DNA of 5,589 bases from Aquificaceae bacterium (GCA_026983685.1 JALSTO010000007.1:1-5589), one strand, 5' to 3'; positions 1 through 5,589 are shown, numbered from the stretch's first letter. Notes: a model not told the origin generated them from the sequence alone. Program-made: numbers and translations.

Positions 1-212
1 CTCCTGAGGTCGTTCTTGAGGTTCAGAAGAGGGAGCCCATAATCAGGGATGCGATAATTGAAATACTCTCCAACAAGACCTCCAGGGAGCTCAGGACTCC
101 AGAGGGAAGGGAACAGCTGAAGCTTGAAATAATAAAGAGGATAAACACGATCCTTGTGAAGGGAGGTGTAAGGAACGTGTACTTTACCGAATTTGTAGTT
201 CAGGCTGAGTGA
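1..212 (+). CDS. fliL: FliL, flagellar basal-body-associated protein (3' end only)
   Basis: The reading frame enters from the left edge (first full codon at 3) and ends at TGA 210-212, giving the last 69 residues of a protein. The visible part contains RDAIIEILSNKTSRELRTPEG early on and ends with NVYFTEFVVQAE. That combination is the typical C-terminal signature of FliL: a helix with the 'LS-KT-EL-TPEG' pattern followed by a final strand around 'YFTEFVVQ'. FliL is a single-pass inner-membrane protein whose periplasmic domain sits around the stator and supports motor torque. The membrane segment would lie upstream of the window. Its stop codon shares one base with the fliO ATG (TGATG), so the two are probably translationally coupled. 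Family assignment is strong. The missing N-terminus prevents any statement on total length. Confidence 0.88.
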   Translation, partial: PEVVLEVQKREPIIRDAIIEILSNKTSRELRTPEGREQLKLEIIKRINTILVKGGVRNVYFTEFVVQAE

Positions 213-532
213 TGGAACTCTCAGACTACGTGGTTAGGGTTCTCCTCTCCTTAGGGGTAGTTCTGATTATACTTTTCCTTGCCCTTCCTTGGGTTCTCAA
301 GAGGTTGACAGGAGTAAAAGTCCTAAGTGGAAAGGGGAGCTTTGAGGTGAAGAAGGTGACGCCCCTGTCAAAGGGTATCTTCATAGTTGAGCTTGACATA
401 AAAGGAAAGACCTTTGTCCTCTGCGTTAGTGAGAAGGGGGCTGATGTAATATATAGGGAGGATGGGGAGAACTCTCCTTCTGCTGGTAGTTCTAAGCCAG
501 GTGGCTCTCGCCCAGACGATACCACCCGTTGA
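212..532 (+). CDS. fliO: FliO, flagellar export gate assembly protein
   Basis: This is a 106-residue protein with one hydrophobic segment near the N-terminus (about residues 6-29, rich in Leu/Val/Ile and followed by the basic KRLTG). A small soluble domain of beta character follows (about 38-82, with GSFEVKKVTPLSKGIFIVEL and KTFVLCVSEKG), then a Ser/Gly/Pro-rich, probably disordered tail. Single-pass topology, small size and position directly before fliP fit FliO, which is poorly conserved and acts as a scaffold for FliP oligomer assembly in the inner membrane. The start is taken at ATG 212, which overlaps the fliL stop. A GTG at 209 would add one residue and cannot be excluded. The Shine-Dalgarno is weak, consistent with coupling to fliL. 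Residues 84-106 are encoded in the overlap with fliP. The call depends largely on synteny and topology, since FliO has few fixed residues. Confidence 0.8.
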   Translation: MELSDYVVRVLLSLGVVLIILFLALPWVLKRLTGVKVLSGKGSFEVKKVTPLSKGIFIVELDIKGKTFVLCVSEKGADVIYREDGENSPSAGSSKPGGSRPDDTTR

Positions 533-1193
533 GCTCAAAATAGGGGAGGGAAGCTTAGACACCTCTATAAGGCTCCTGATACTTCTCACGGTGCTCGCCT
601 TAGCACCGTCCATACTGATAATGACCACTTCCTTTGTGAGAATAGTTGTAGTCCTCTCAGTTCTGAGACAAGCTCTCGGTATTCCTCAGGTTCCTCCCAA
701 TCAGGTTATCATCTCCCTCGCCCTCTTCCTGACCTTCTTCATAATGAAGCCCGTTATTGAAAACATAAATCAAAACGCCCTACAGCCTTACATAAAAGAG
801 CAGATAAGCGACGAGGAGTTCTTCAGGAGGGTGAGCGATGGTATAAAGGGTTTTATGCTAAAGCAGACGAGGAAGGACACCGTTGAGGTCTTCCTTGATG
901 TTGCAAACCTGAGTAAGGAAGAGAAGAAAAAGATAAAGAACCCCTCCGATATACCCATGAGCATCCTTATACCAGCATTCATGGTAAGTGAGCTGACCAC
1001 TGCCTTTGAGATAGTCTTCCTCCTCTACATACCCTTCCTCATCGTTGATATCGTAGTTGCCTCAATACTTATATCCATGGGGATAATAATGATCCCTCCC
1101 CAGATAATATCCCTTCCGTTTAAGATAATGCTCTTCGTGCTTGCAAACGGCTGGGAGCTGGTGATCCTCTCCCTTGTTAGAAGCTATCAGTGA
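462..1193 (+). CDS. fliP: FliP, flagellar type III export gate protein
   Basis: FliP forms the core ring of the export gate (with FliQ and FliR) through which flagellar subunits pass. The 243-residue protein has the usual family length. It has a cleavable signal peptide (hydrophobic core about residues 4-15, likely cleavage after LSQVALA at 17), a feature typical of FliP. Membrane segments lie near 38-56, 81-97, 175-210 and 215-240. The family signature MTTSFVRIVVVLSVLRQALG (54-73) followed by IPQVPPNQVIISLALFLTFF is intact. So is the C-terminal stretch with SMGIIMIPPQIISLPFK. A charged periplasmic loop occupies about 98-170. ATG 462 is the first usable start after an in-frame TAA at 447-449, and it preserves the signal peptide. 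However, the purine-rich AGGGAGG (455-461) abuts it with no spacer, so initiation is unusual. It begins 71 bases before the fliO stop. Confidence 0.96.
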   Translation: MGRTLLLLVVLSQVALAQTIPPVELKIGEGSLDTSIRLLILLTVLALAPSILIMTTSFVRIVVVLSVLRQALGIPQVPPNQVIISLALFLTFFIMKPVIENINQNALQPYIKEQISDEEFFRRVSDGIKGFMLKQTRKDTVEVFLDVANLSKEEKKKIKNPSDIPMSILIPAFMVSELTTAFEIVFLLYIPFLIVDIVVASILISMGIIMIPPQIISLPFKIMLFVLANGWELVILSLVRSYQ

Positions 1194-1198
1194 GGAGG
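1193..1198 (+). promoter_or_regulatory. Shine-Dalgarno of fliQ, overlapping the fliP stop
   Basis: AGGAGG, continuing as AGGAGGTGA, begins on the last base of the fliP TGA stop and lies six bases before the fliQ ATG at 1205. It is the strongest ribosome-binding site in the flagellar part of the window. It fits high, independent initiation of FliQ, which is needed in several copies per export gate. Confidence 0.8.
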
Positions 1199-1204
1199 TG
1201 AGGA

Positions 1205-1474
1205 ATGAGTCCGGACTTTATAGTGTCCCTCGGACAGAGGGCGCTTGAGATGGCTATCCTGCTTGCCATGCCTGTTCTCGCGGCTACCTTCTTCGTTGGT
1301 CTTATCGTGAGCATATTTCAGGCTGCAACCCAGATACAGGAGATGACGCTCGCCTACATACCCAAGATAGTTGCCGCGATGATTACTATCTTTCTGCTGG
1401 GAGGATGGATGATGGGAAAGCTCGTTGATTTCACAAAGGAAATATTCGTGAACGTGCCGATCTGGATAAGATGA
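1205..1474 (+). CDS. fliQ: FliQ, flagellar type III export gate protein
   Basis: The protein has 89 residues, exactly the usual FliQ length, with two transmembrane helices (about 16-40 and 52-74) joined by a short loop. The conserved stretch FQAATQIQEMTLAYIPKI (38-55) is the FliQ hallmark. The N-terminal 'LGQRALEMAILLAMPVL' and the near C-terminal 'GGWMM' also match the family. FliQ packs around the FliP/FliR core of the export gate in the inner membrane. It starts 11 bases after the fliP stop with a strong Shine-Dalgarno, and its own stop overlaps the fliR start by four bases (ATGA). There is nothing aberrant in the sequence. Confidence 0.96.
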   Translation: MSPDFIVSLGQRALEMAILLAMPVLAATFFVGLIVSIFQAATQIQEMTLAYIPKIVAAMITIFLLGGWMMGKLVDFTKEIFVNVPIWIR

Positions 1475-2235
1475 TCGTCCTTGATACTAACAGCTTACTA
1501 ACAATTCTCCTTATGTTTCTTAGGGTCTTCTCCTTTGTCTTCATGGTTCCCCTCTTCGGAACCTTCTTCCTGCCAGCCTTCGTGCGCCCCTACCTGTCGG
1601 TCGCCATAGCTTTCTCCCTTTTCCTCTTTCTTGATATAAAACCTCTTGAGATAAATTCAGCCCTTCAGTTTACTGGTTTAGCCCTTCAGGAGGTTCTGTT
1701 CGGGTTTTTAGCAGGCTTCTTTCTCAGGTTACTCTTTGATACCGTCTTCGTTGCGGGGGAGGTCATTGCGGTAAACACAGGTCTCGGCTTCCTTATGATG
1801 TTCCTTCCCCAACAGCCTCAGACGACGGTCCTTGCCGGCTTCTCAACCCTGATAGCCTCAACCCTGTTTCTGTCCCTCGGGGGAGCGGAGGCAGTCTATA
1901 TAGGTCTTGCCCAGAGTTTCAAGAGCACACCCATAGGTAGCTTTGAGCTATTCTCCTTAAACGGAAAGGTGTTCCTGATGCTCTTTTACAAGAGCTTTTC
2001 CATGGGGGTCAAGATAGCCCTTCCCGTCCTTATAGCTGCGATGCTGACTAACATAATCCTCGCGGTTATAAACAGGTTCATTCCCCAGATAAACGTGTTC
2101 ATGGTCGGTCTTCCCCTTCAGGTCATGGTGGGTCTTACCGTCCTTATGCTGTCCATACCCGTGATAGGTCTCGTTCTGATCTCTTACATGAGAGAGTATA
2201 TGATGAACTTCCTGAGGTTTGTTGGCGCAGGATAG
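1471..2235 (+). CDS. fliR: FliR, flagellar type III export gate protein
   Basis: FliR is the single-copy subunit that closes the FliP/FliQ export channel. This 254-residue protein is the normal size and is hydrophobic throughout, with about six membrane segments. Recognisable family elements are MFLRVFSFVFMVPLFG near the N-terminus (15-30), a LALQEVLFGFLAGFF segment (70-84), the GEVIAVNTGLGFLMMF stretch (96-111) followed by polar PQQPQT, and a C-terminal NRFIPQINVFMVGLPLQ motif (201-217). ATG 1471 overlaps the fliQ TGA as ATGA. No good Shine-Dalgarno precedes it (GGATAAG at most), so translation is probably coupled to fliQ. The gene ends at TAG 2233-2235, 30 bases before flhB. Confidence 0.96.
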   Translation: MIVLDTNSLLTILLMFLRVFSFVFMVPLFGTFFLPAFVRPYLSVAIAFSLFLFLDIKPLEINSALQFTGLALQEVLFGFLAGFFLRLLFDTVFVAGEVIAVNTGLGFLMMFLPQQPQTTVLAGFSTLIASTLFLSLGGAEAVYIGLAQSFKSTPIGSFELFSLNGKVFLMLFYKSFSMGVKIALPVLIAAMLTNIILAVINRFIPQINVFMVGLPLQVMVGLTVLMLSIPVIGLVLISYMREYMMNFLRFVGAG

Positions 2236-2256
2236 AGGAGTATATTTAAACACTCT

Positions 2257-2263
2257 GGGGGAG
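2257..2263 (+). promoter_or_regulatory. Probable Shine-Dalgarno of flhB
   Basis: GGGGGAG lies just before the flhB ATG at 2266. The G-rich core is about five bases from the start codon if counted from 2260, and the full element is only two bases away. The rest of the 30-base fliR-flhB gap is AT-rich (TATATTTAAA, 2241-2250) and shows no convincing promoter or terminator, so flhB is presumably read through from fliR. Confidence 0.5.
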
Positions 2264-2265
2264 AC

Positions 2266-3321
2266 ATGGCTCAGGAAAACAAGACGGAAAAGGCGACGCC
2301 TTATCGGAGGCGGAAGCTAAAGCAGGAGGGAAACGTTGCAAAGAGCGTTGAGATAGCCTCATCCCTCACCGTCCTCATATCCTCAACGATAATGTTCTTC
2401 ACGGGAGCTCTCATATTCAGGGAGGTCGTTTCATTCCTTATGGCTGTATCGGGCTTCAAACCCTCGGAGTTCTCCCTTCTGGCTGGAACCGCTGTCAGAG
2501 AATCCTTCACTCAAGTGGTTAAGCTCCTTATCCCCTTCTTCGTTGTCACCATACTCGTAGTTATAGCTGCCCACGTTGCTCAGTTCGGTTTCATATTCAC
2601 TCTTAAGCCCCTTCAGTTCAAGTGGGAAAGGCTCAATCCCGTTGAGGGCATAAAGAAGATGTTTTCGCTCACTACTCTCTTTGAGCTCTCCAAGAATACA
2701 CTCAAGGCGCTCCTCCTCTTCGGGATAGCTCTATTTCTCCTGAAGGGAAGTGTATCGCTTGTTCTCGGCTCAGCCCAGCTGCCTCTCCTTGAGGGGATAA
2801 GCTTCCTTATAAATCTGCTGATAAAGGTAGTCCTGATTCTCGGAGTTATCGCCTTCCTTATAGCTCTCCTGGACTTTGCCTACAAGAAGTGGGACTATGA
2901 AAGAAGGATAAGGATGACGAGGCAGGAGGTTAAAGAGGAGTTCAAACAGCTGGAAGGTCAACCAGAGGTGAGGGCAAAGATAAGGGCGAGGATGAGGGAG
3001 ATGGCTAAAGGGAGGATGATGGCCGAAGTTCCGAAAGCAAGCGTTGTGATAACTAACCCGACCCACTACGCTATAGCTCTGAGGTACGATGGCGAAAGGG
3101 ATAGGGCACCCGTAGTTGTAGCCAAAGGGAAGGGCAGGGTAGCGGAGAGGATAGTTCAGGTTGCTCAGGAGCACGAGGTTCCTGTGGTGAGGAAGCCAGA
3201 GCTGGCAAGGGCTATATTCCCCGTAGTTGATGTTGGAGAGGAAATACCCCCCGAGTTCTACAGAGCTGTTGCAGAGGTCATAGCCTTCGTGATGTTCAGA
3301 AAGAGAAGGACCTACGTCTGA
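2266..3321 (+). CDS. flhB: FlhB, export gate substrate-specificity switch
   Basis: FlhB joins the FliPQR gate and switches export from rod/hook to filament subunits. The 351 residues match the family length. A polar N-terminus (KTEKATPYRRRKLKQEGNVAKS, about 6-27) is typical. It is followed by four membrane segments near 29-51, 86-111, 145-168 and 181-206. A basic, helical linker (about 207-255, rich in Lys, Arg and Glu) leads to the cytoplasmic domain. The self-cleavage motif Asn264-Pro-Thr-His267, in VVITNPTHYAIALRY, is intact, so normal autocleavage between Asn264 and Pro265 is expected. The C-terminal elements VPVVRKPELARAIF and EIPPEFYRAVAEVIAFV are also standard, and the protein appears complete. 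It is the last flagellar gene in the window; flhA does not follow, and the next gene is nrdA. Confidence 0.97.
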   Translation: MAQENKTEKATPYRRRKLKQEGNVAKSVEIASSLTVLISSTIMFFTGALIFREVVSFLMAVSGFKPSEFSLLAGTAVRESFTQVVKLLIPFFVVTILVVIAAHVAQFGFIFTLKPLQFKWERLNPVEGIKKMFSLTTLFELSKNTLKALLLFGIALFLLKGSVSLVLGSAQLPLLEGISFLINLLIKVVLILGVIAFLIALLDFAYKKWDYERRIRMTRQEVKEEFKQLEGQPEVRAKIRARMREMAKGRMMAEVPKASVVITNPTHYAIALRYDGERDRAPVVVAKGKGRVAERIVQVAQEHEVPVVRKPELARAIFPVVDVGEEIPPEFYRAVAEVIAFVMFRKRRTYV

Positions 3322-3327
3322 AAGTTC

Positions 3328-3336
3328 TGATATAAT
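3328..3336 (+). promoter_or_regulatory. Candidate extended -10 promoter for the nrdA leader
   Basis: TGATATAAT is a perfect extended -10 element (TGN plus TATAAT) starting seven bases after the flhB stop. At a 17-base spacing the -35 position falls in the last codons of flhB and reads GGACCT, which is a poor match; extended -10 promoters can work without a good -35. Transcription would start near 3343, giving an nrdA leader of about 144 bases. It would separate nrdA expression from the flagellar operon. It is seen in the sequence only and could be a chance AT-rich match. Confidence 0.45.
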
Positions 3337-3364
3337 AGCACCCCTTTTTATGAAGGAGATGGCT

Positions 3365-3496
3365 GTGTTTTTACATAATTATCAATCACTTTCCTTTCAC
3401 GATAAATTATCTCAGCCAGCCAACGATATACGTCTCTGCTGGGGTGGATACCCACCCCTTAGAATACCATCATGGAGGGGACAGTCATGGAAGTAA
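3365..3496 (+). CDS. Possible 43-residue leader ORF upstream of nrdA
   Basis: An open frame begins at GTG 3365, six bases after AAGGAG (3353-3358, within GAAGGAGAT), and ends at TAA 3494-3496. It overlaps the nrdA start by ten bases. The same frame could also begin at ATG 3350 or ATG 3359, but these lack a correctly spaced Shine-Dalgarno. The product starts [15 protein letters not shown] and ends in a Cys/Trp-rich stretch ([15 protein letters not shown], then RGQSWK). It shows no signal peptide, membrane segment or family I recognise. Codon use (CAT, AAT, TAT, CAA, TCA) differs from the neighbouring genes. Its place between a promoter candidate and nrdA suggests a leader peptide or a coupling ORF. 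It may equally be a chance open frame running through a structured RNA leader. No function is assigned. Confidence 0.25.
   Translation: MFLHNYQSLSFHDKLSQPANDIRLCWGGYPPLRIPSWRGQSWK
3441..3458 (+). promoter_or_regulatory. GC-rich hairpin in the nrdA leader
   Basis: GGGGTGG (3441-3447) and CCACCCC (3452-3458) form a perfect 7-bp stem closed by the tetraloop ATAC. It ends 28 bases before the nrdA ATG. It is followed by TTAGAATACC rather than a T-tract, so it is not a standard Rho-independent terminator. Its two strands have other possible partners: GCTGG (3438-3442) with CCAGC (3416-3420), and CCCCT (3455-3459) with AGGGG (3476-3480) in the nrdA Shine-Dalgarno. A regulatory role is inference. 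Confidence 0.5.
3474..3480 (+). promoter_or_regulatory. Shine-Dalgarno that selects the nrdA start
   Basis: GGAGGGG lies six bases before ATG 3487. An in-frame ATG at 3472 lies five codons upstream and is also open (in-frame TAG at 3460-3462), but nothing resembling a ribosome-binding site precedes it. Position 3487 also gives the expected N-terminus [11 protein letters not shown], so it is preferred. Confidence 0.7.
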
Positions 3497-5589
3497 TCAA
3501 GAGAAGTGGGAAGAGAGAGAAGCTTGACATAAACAAGATTCGCATAGCCCTGGAGTTTGCCTTTAAAGGGCTTAACGTGGACCCCCTTGAGCTGGAGACC
3601 GACGCTCAGATCCAGTTCAGGGACGGGATAACCACCGAGGAGATACAGGCAGTCCTCATAAGAACCGCAGCGGAGAAGGTATCTCCGGAAGCTCCCGACT
3701 GGCAGTACGCAGCAGCGAGACTCCTCCTTTACGACCTCTACAAGAAGGTAGCCCACATAAGGGGCTACGAGGTAAGGGACGAACTCTCCAAGGAATACAA
3801 GCCCTACAATACCGAAGGTTTTTATGACTTTGTAAAGAGATTTGTCCAGAAGGGTATATACGGAGAGTATCTGTTAGAGAACTACTCCAAGGAGGACTTT
3901 AAGGAGCTTGCCAAAGAGATAAAGCCCGACAGAGACCTCTACTTTAACTACACGGGGATAAAGATTCTCACGGACAGGTATCTGGCGAGGGATGAAGAGG
4001 GAAGGGTTATAGAGCTTCCTCAGGAGATGTACATGCTCATAGCGATGACCCTTGCCATACCCGAAAAGCCCGAGGACAGGGTAAGGTGGGCTAAGGAGTT
4101 CTATAACCTCTTGTCCGAGCACCTCGTAACGGTTGCAACCCCTACCCTTATGAACGCAAGGCGTCCCTTCACTCAGCTCTCCTCCTGCTTTATCCTCACT
4201 GTTGATGACGACCTATATGACATCTTTGACAACGTCCAGAAAGCCGCGCAGATTTCCAAGCATGCGGGAGGACTGGGAATATACATAGGAAAGCTCAGAG
4301 CTACCGGGGCACCCATAAGGAAGTTCAAAGGAGCTTCCTCTGGGATTATCCCGGTTGTGAAGGTTATAAACGATGTTATGACCTATGTTGACCAGCTTGG
4401 GATGAGGAAAGGCTCCGCCTCAATAACCTTGGACATCTGGCACAAGGATGTTCTGGACTTCCTTGAGGTCAAAACCAATGCGGGAGACGAGAGGAAGAAG
4501 GCTCACGACATACATCCCGCCATATCCATTCCCGACATATTCATGAAGAGGGTCAAAAACAGGGAAAAGTGGACACTCCTTGACCCCTATTACACCAAGA
4601 ATGTCAGGGATGGGAAGAACCTTGAAGACCTCTGGGGAGAAGCCTTCGAGGAGGAGTATATCAGGCTTGAGAGGGAGCTTCCCGAGGAGGCTAAGAAGGA
4701 GGTTGACGCCTTTGAACTCTGGAAGAGGCTTCTGACCGTTGCCTTTGAGACGGGAGAGCCCTACCTCTTCTTCAGGGACAACGCCAACAGGGTAAACCCC
4801 AACAAGCATGCGGGAATGGTTTACTCAAGCAACTTATGCGTTACGGGAGATACGAGGATAGCCTCCCAGTTCGGACTTGTGAGAGCTGAAGAGCTTTTCA
4901 AAAGAGGAGAACCGATAATAGCAACCTACGACAGAAGAACAGACGGAGACCCAAGCAGCTACGGAGTTGACACAGCTCTCTGCATCAAGATGCACAGGAC
5001 GGCAAAGGAGGCAGATGTCTGGGAGGTAAAGACCAAAGACGGATACAGGATAAAAGCTACAGAGTGGCACGAGTTTTATGTCCTTGACGGCGACAGGGTG
5101 GTCAAAAAGAAATTAAAGGACCTGCAAATTGGTGACAGATTGCTGATTCAATCCGGGAAGGGGCAATTCGGCACCGAGGGTTCCTACGAACTCGGTTTTC
5201 TTATGGGATGGCTCAGCGGAGATGGAACCTTTGCAAGGGATAGAAGAACAGGGCACCAGATGGCTATCTTTGACCTGTACAACGACGACATAGCCCTGAA
5301 GGAGCTTATATACAACTGTAAGGATAAAGTCGTAAATGAACTGTATCCGAGCTTAGCGGGTAGGAAGGTTCTCAACGACTACGAAAGGCCTGTTGCGACC
5401 AAGGTTATAAACCACACAGAGAAAAGCAGGAAATTAAGGATGATCTCAAGCAAGGTTGGCAGGATACTGGAAGAGCTATACAACTTCAGCTCCAAAAGCA
5501 GGGGTAGGGTTCCGGAGGTCGTGTTCAAGGGCACAGAGGATATGGTGAGGGGCTACCTTCAGGCTCTATTCACAGCGGACGGGACGGTT
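3487..5589 (+). CDS. nrdA: Ribonucleotide reductase alpha subunit (class I type), intein-interrupted, 3' end missing
   Basis: This enzyme reduces ribonucleotides to deoxyribonucleotides in the cytoplasm, working with a radical-generating beta subunit not seen here. The visible 701 codons run off the window. Residues 1 to about 90 are an ATP-cone ([11 protein letters not shown], then ITTEEIQ and a final [13 protein letters not shown]), the usual allosteric activity site. The catalytic barrel follows: [15 protein letters not shown] (152-166), [19 protein letters not shown] with Cys234 matching redox Cys225 of E. coli Nrd[18 protein letters not shown] (261-277), and [22 protein letters not shown] around 300-330. 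The host sequence reaches SSNL (447-450), where Asn449 matches E. coli Asn437. There it is interrupted by an intein from Cys451 onward, so the thiyl-radical cysteine (E. coli Cys439), the second redox cysteine and the C-terminal cysteines should lie beyond the window. ATP-cone plus barrel motifs favour class I over class II; the missing C-terminus leaves some doubt. Confidence 0.93.
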   Translation, partial: MEVIKRSGKREKLDINKIRIALEFAFKGLNVDPLELETDAQIQFRDGITTEEIQAVLIRTAAEKVSPEAPDWQYAAARLLLYDLYKKVAHIRGYEVRDELSKEYKPYNTEGFYDFVKRFVQKGIYGEYLLENYSKEDFKELAKEIKPDRDLYFNYTGIKILTDRYLARDEEGRVIELPQEMYMLIAMTLAIPEKPEDRVRWAKEFYNLLSEHLVTVATPTLMNARRPFTQLSSCFILTVDDDLYDIFDNVQKAAQISKHAGGLGIYIGKLRATGAPIRKFKGASSGIIPVVKVINDVMTYVDQLGMRKGSASITLDIWHKDVLDFLEVKTNAGDERKKAHDIHPAISIPDIFMKRVKNREKWTLLDPYYTKNVRDGKNLEDLWGEAFEEEYIRLERELPEEAKKEVDAFELWKRLLTVAFETGEPYLFFRDNANRVNPNKHAGMVYSSNLCVTGDTRIASQFGLVRAEELFKRGEPIIATYDRRTDGDPSSYGVDTALCIKMHRTAKEADVWEVKTKDGYRIKATEWHEFYVLDGDRVVKKKLKDLQIGDRLLIQSGKGQFGTEGSYELGFLMGWLSGDGTFARDRRTGHQMAIFDLYNDDIALKELIYNCKDKVVNELYPSLAGRKVLNDYERPVATKVINHTEKSRKLRMISSKVGRILEELYNFSSKSRGRVPEVVFKGTEDMVRGYLQALFTADGTV
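4837..5589 (+). mobile_element. Intein with LAGLIDADG homing endonuclease in NrdA (N-terminal 251 residues)
   Basis: The intein is translated in frame with NrdA and begins at Cys451. Splicing block A is [10 protein letters not shown] (Cys1, with the usual G-D-T). Block B is [10 protein letters not shown], with the Thr525-x-x-His528 pair needed for the first acyl shift. [12 protein letters not shown] (about 541-552) is a typical late N-terminal splicing-domain strand. A homing endonuclease follows: first LAGLIDADG helix [14 protein letters not shown] (569-582) with acidic Asp579, and second helix [13 protein letters not shown] (689-701) with Asp698, about 120 residues apart. Both acidic residues are present and no frameshift or stop is visible, so endonuclease and splicing may both be active. 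The C-terminal blocks (His-Asn and the +1 Cys) are outside the window. From the insertion site the +1 residue should be the catalytic host cysteine. Identification is from motifs and is firm; the allele name is not assigned. Confidence 0.95.

Noticed and set aside
2238..2255. Imperfect palindrome GAGTATATTTAAACACTC between fliR and flhB, as a possible operator
   Set aside because: Only six of nine base pairs match and the centre is mismatched. In a 30-base AT-rich gap this is expected by chance.
3360..3375. Sigma-54-like element TGGCTGTGTTTTTACA upstream of nrdA
   Set aside because: GG is in place, but the -12 dinucleotide ten bases on is AC rather than the nearly invariant GC, and the TTGCA box is TTACA. 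The match is too weak to call a promoter.
3398..3405. Flagellar sigma-28 -10 box (CACGATAA compared with GCCGATAA)
   Set aside because: No TAAA-like -35 occurs about 15 bases upstream, and the gene downstream is nrdA rather than a late flagellar gene.
3441..3458. Rho-independent terminator after flhB
   Set aside because: The hairpin is strong, but it is followed by TTAGAATACC with no T-tract and lies only 28 bases before the nrdA start. The TTTTT at 3368-3372 has no stable stem before it. No terminator can be supported between flhB and nrdA.
3322..3486. NrdR box or cobalamin riboswitch upstream of nrdA
   Set aside because: No ACACWATATAT-type 16-base palindrome could be found by eye, and the gap is too short and lacks the conserved boxes of a cobalamin riboswitch.
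3412..3756. Minus-strand open frames, including one opposite the start of nrdA and others opposite flhB and the rest of nrdA
   Set aside because: All lie antisense to well-supported genes, have no recognisable protein features, and are explained as the complementary frames of highly biased coding sequence.
4837..4839. Cys451 as the catalytic cysteine of NrdA (reading SSNLC as uninterrupted host sequence)
   Set aside because: The following residues VTGDTRIAS are an intein block A, not the host C-x-E motif, and the downstream sequence carries TxxH and LAGLIDADG motifs instead of the barrel.

Overview
The window most resembles a flagellated, thermophilic bacterium of the Aquificales type (Aquifex or Thermocrinis relatives). 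This is an inference. It rests on very compact genes joined by 1-4 base overlaps, arginine codons dominated by AGG/AGA, frequent ATA isoleucine, and Lys/Glu-rich soluble proteins. No rRNA or other taxonomic marker is present. All recognisable genes are on the + strand.

Positions 1-3321 hold a flagellar type III export cluster in the order fliL (3' end only), fliO, fliP, fliQ, fliR, flhB. FliL is a basal-body/stator-associated protein. FliO helps FliP assemble. FliP, FliQ and FliR form the export gate channel, and FlhB is the gate-associated substrate-specificity switch with its NPTH self-cleavage site intact. Stop and start codons overlap at fliL/fliO and fliQ/fliR, fliO and fliP overlap by 71 bases, and only 11 and 30 bases separate fliP/fliQ and fliR/flhB. 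This is the layout of one translationally coupled operon. fliM and fliN, which sit between fliL and fliO in many bacteria, are absent from that position.

Positions 3322-3486 are the only sizeable gap (165 bases). It is more AT-rich than its flanks at its 5' end. It holds an extended -10 promoter candidate, a possible 43-codon leader ORF with its own Shine-Dalgarno, a strong 7-bp GC hairpin, and the nrdA ribosome-binding site. The hairpin strands have alternative partners, so a regulated nrdA leader is possible but unproven.

From 3487 to the window end runs nrdA, the catalytic (alpha) subunit of an apparently class I ribonucleotide reductase, which makes deoxynucleotides. It has an N-terminal ATP-cone and the first half of the catalytic barrel. 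The host protein is interrupted after residue 450 by an intein with splicing blocks and a two-motif LAGLIDADG homing endonuclease. The intein lies immediately before the position of the catalytic thiyl-radical cysteine (E. coli NrdA Cys439). The window ends inside the endonuclease domain, so the intein C-terminus and the C-extein are not visible.
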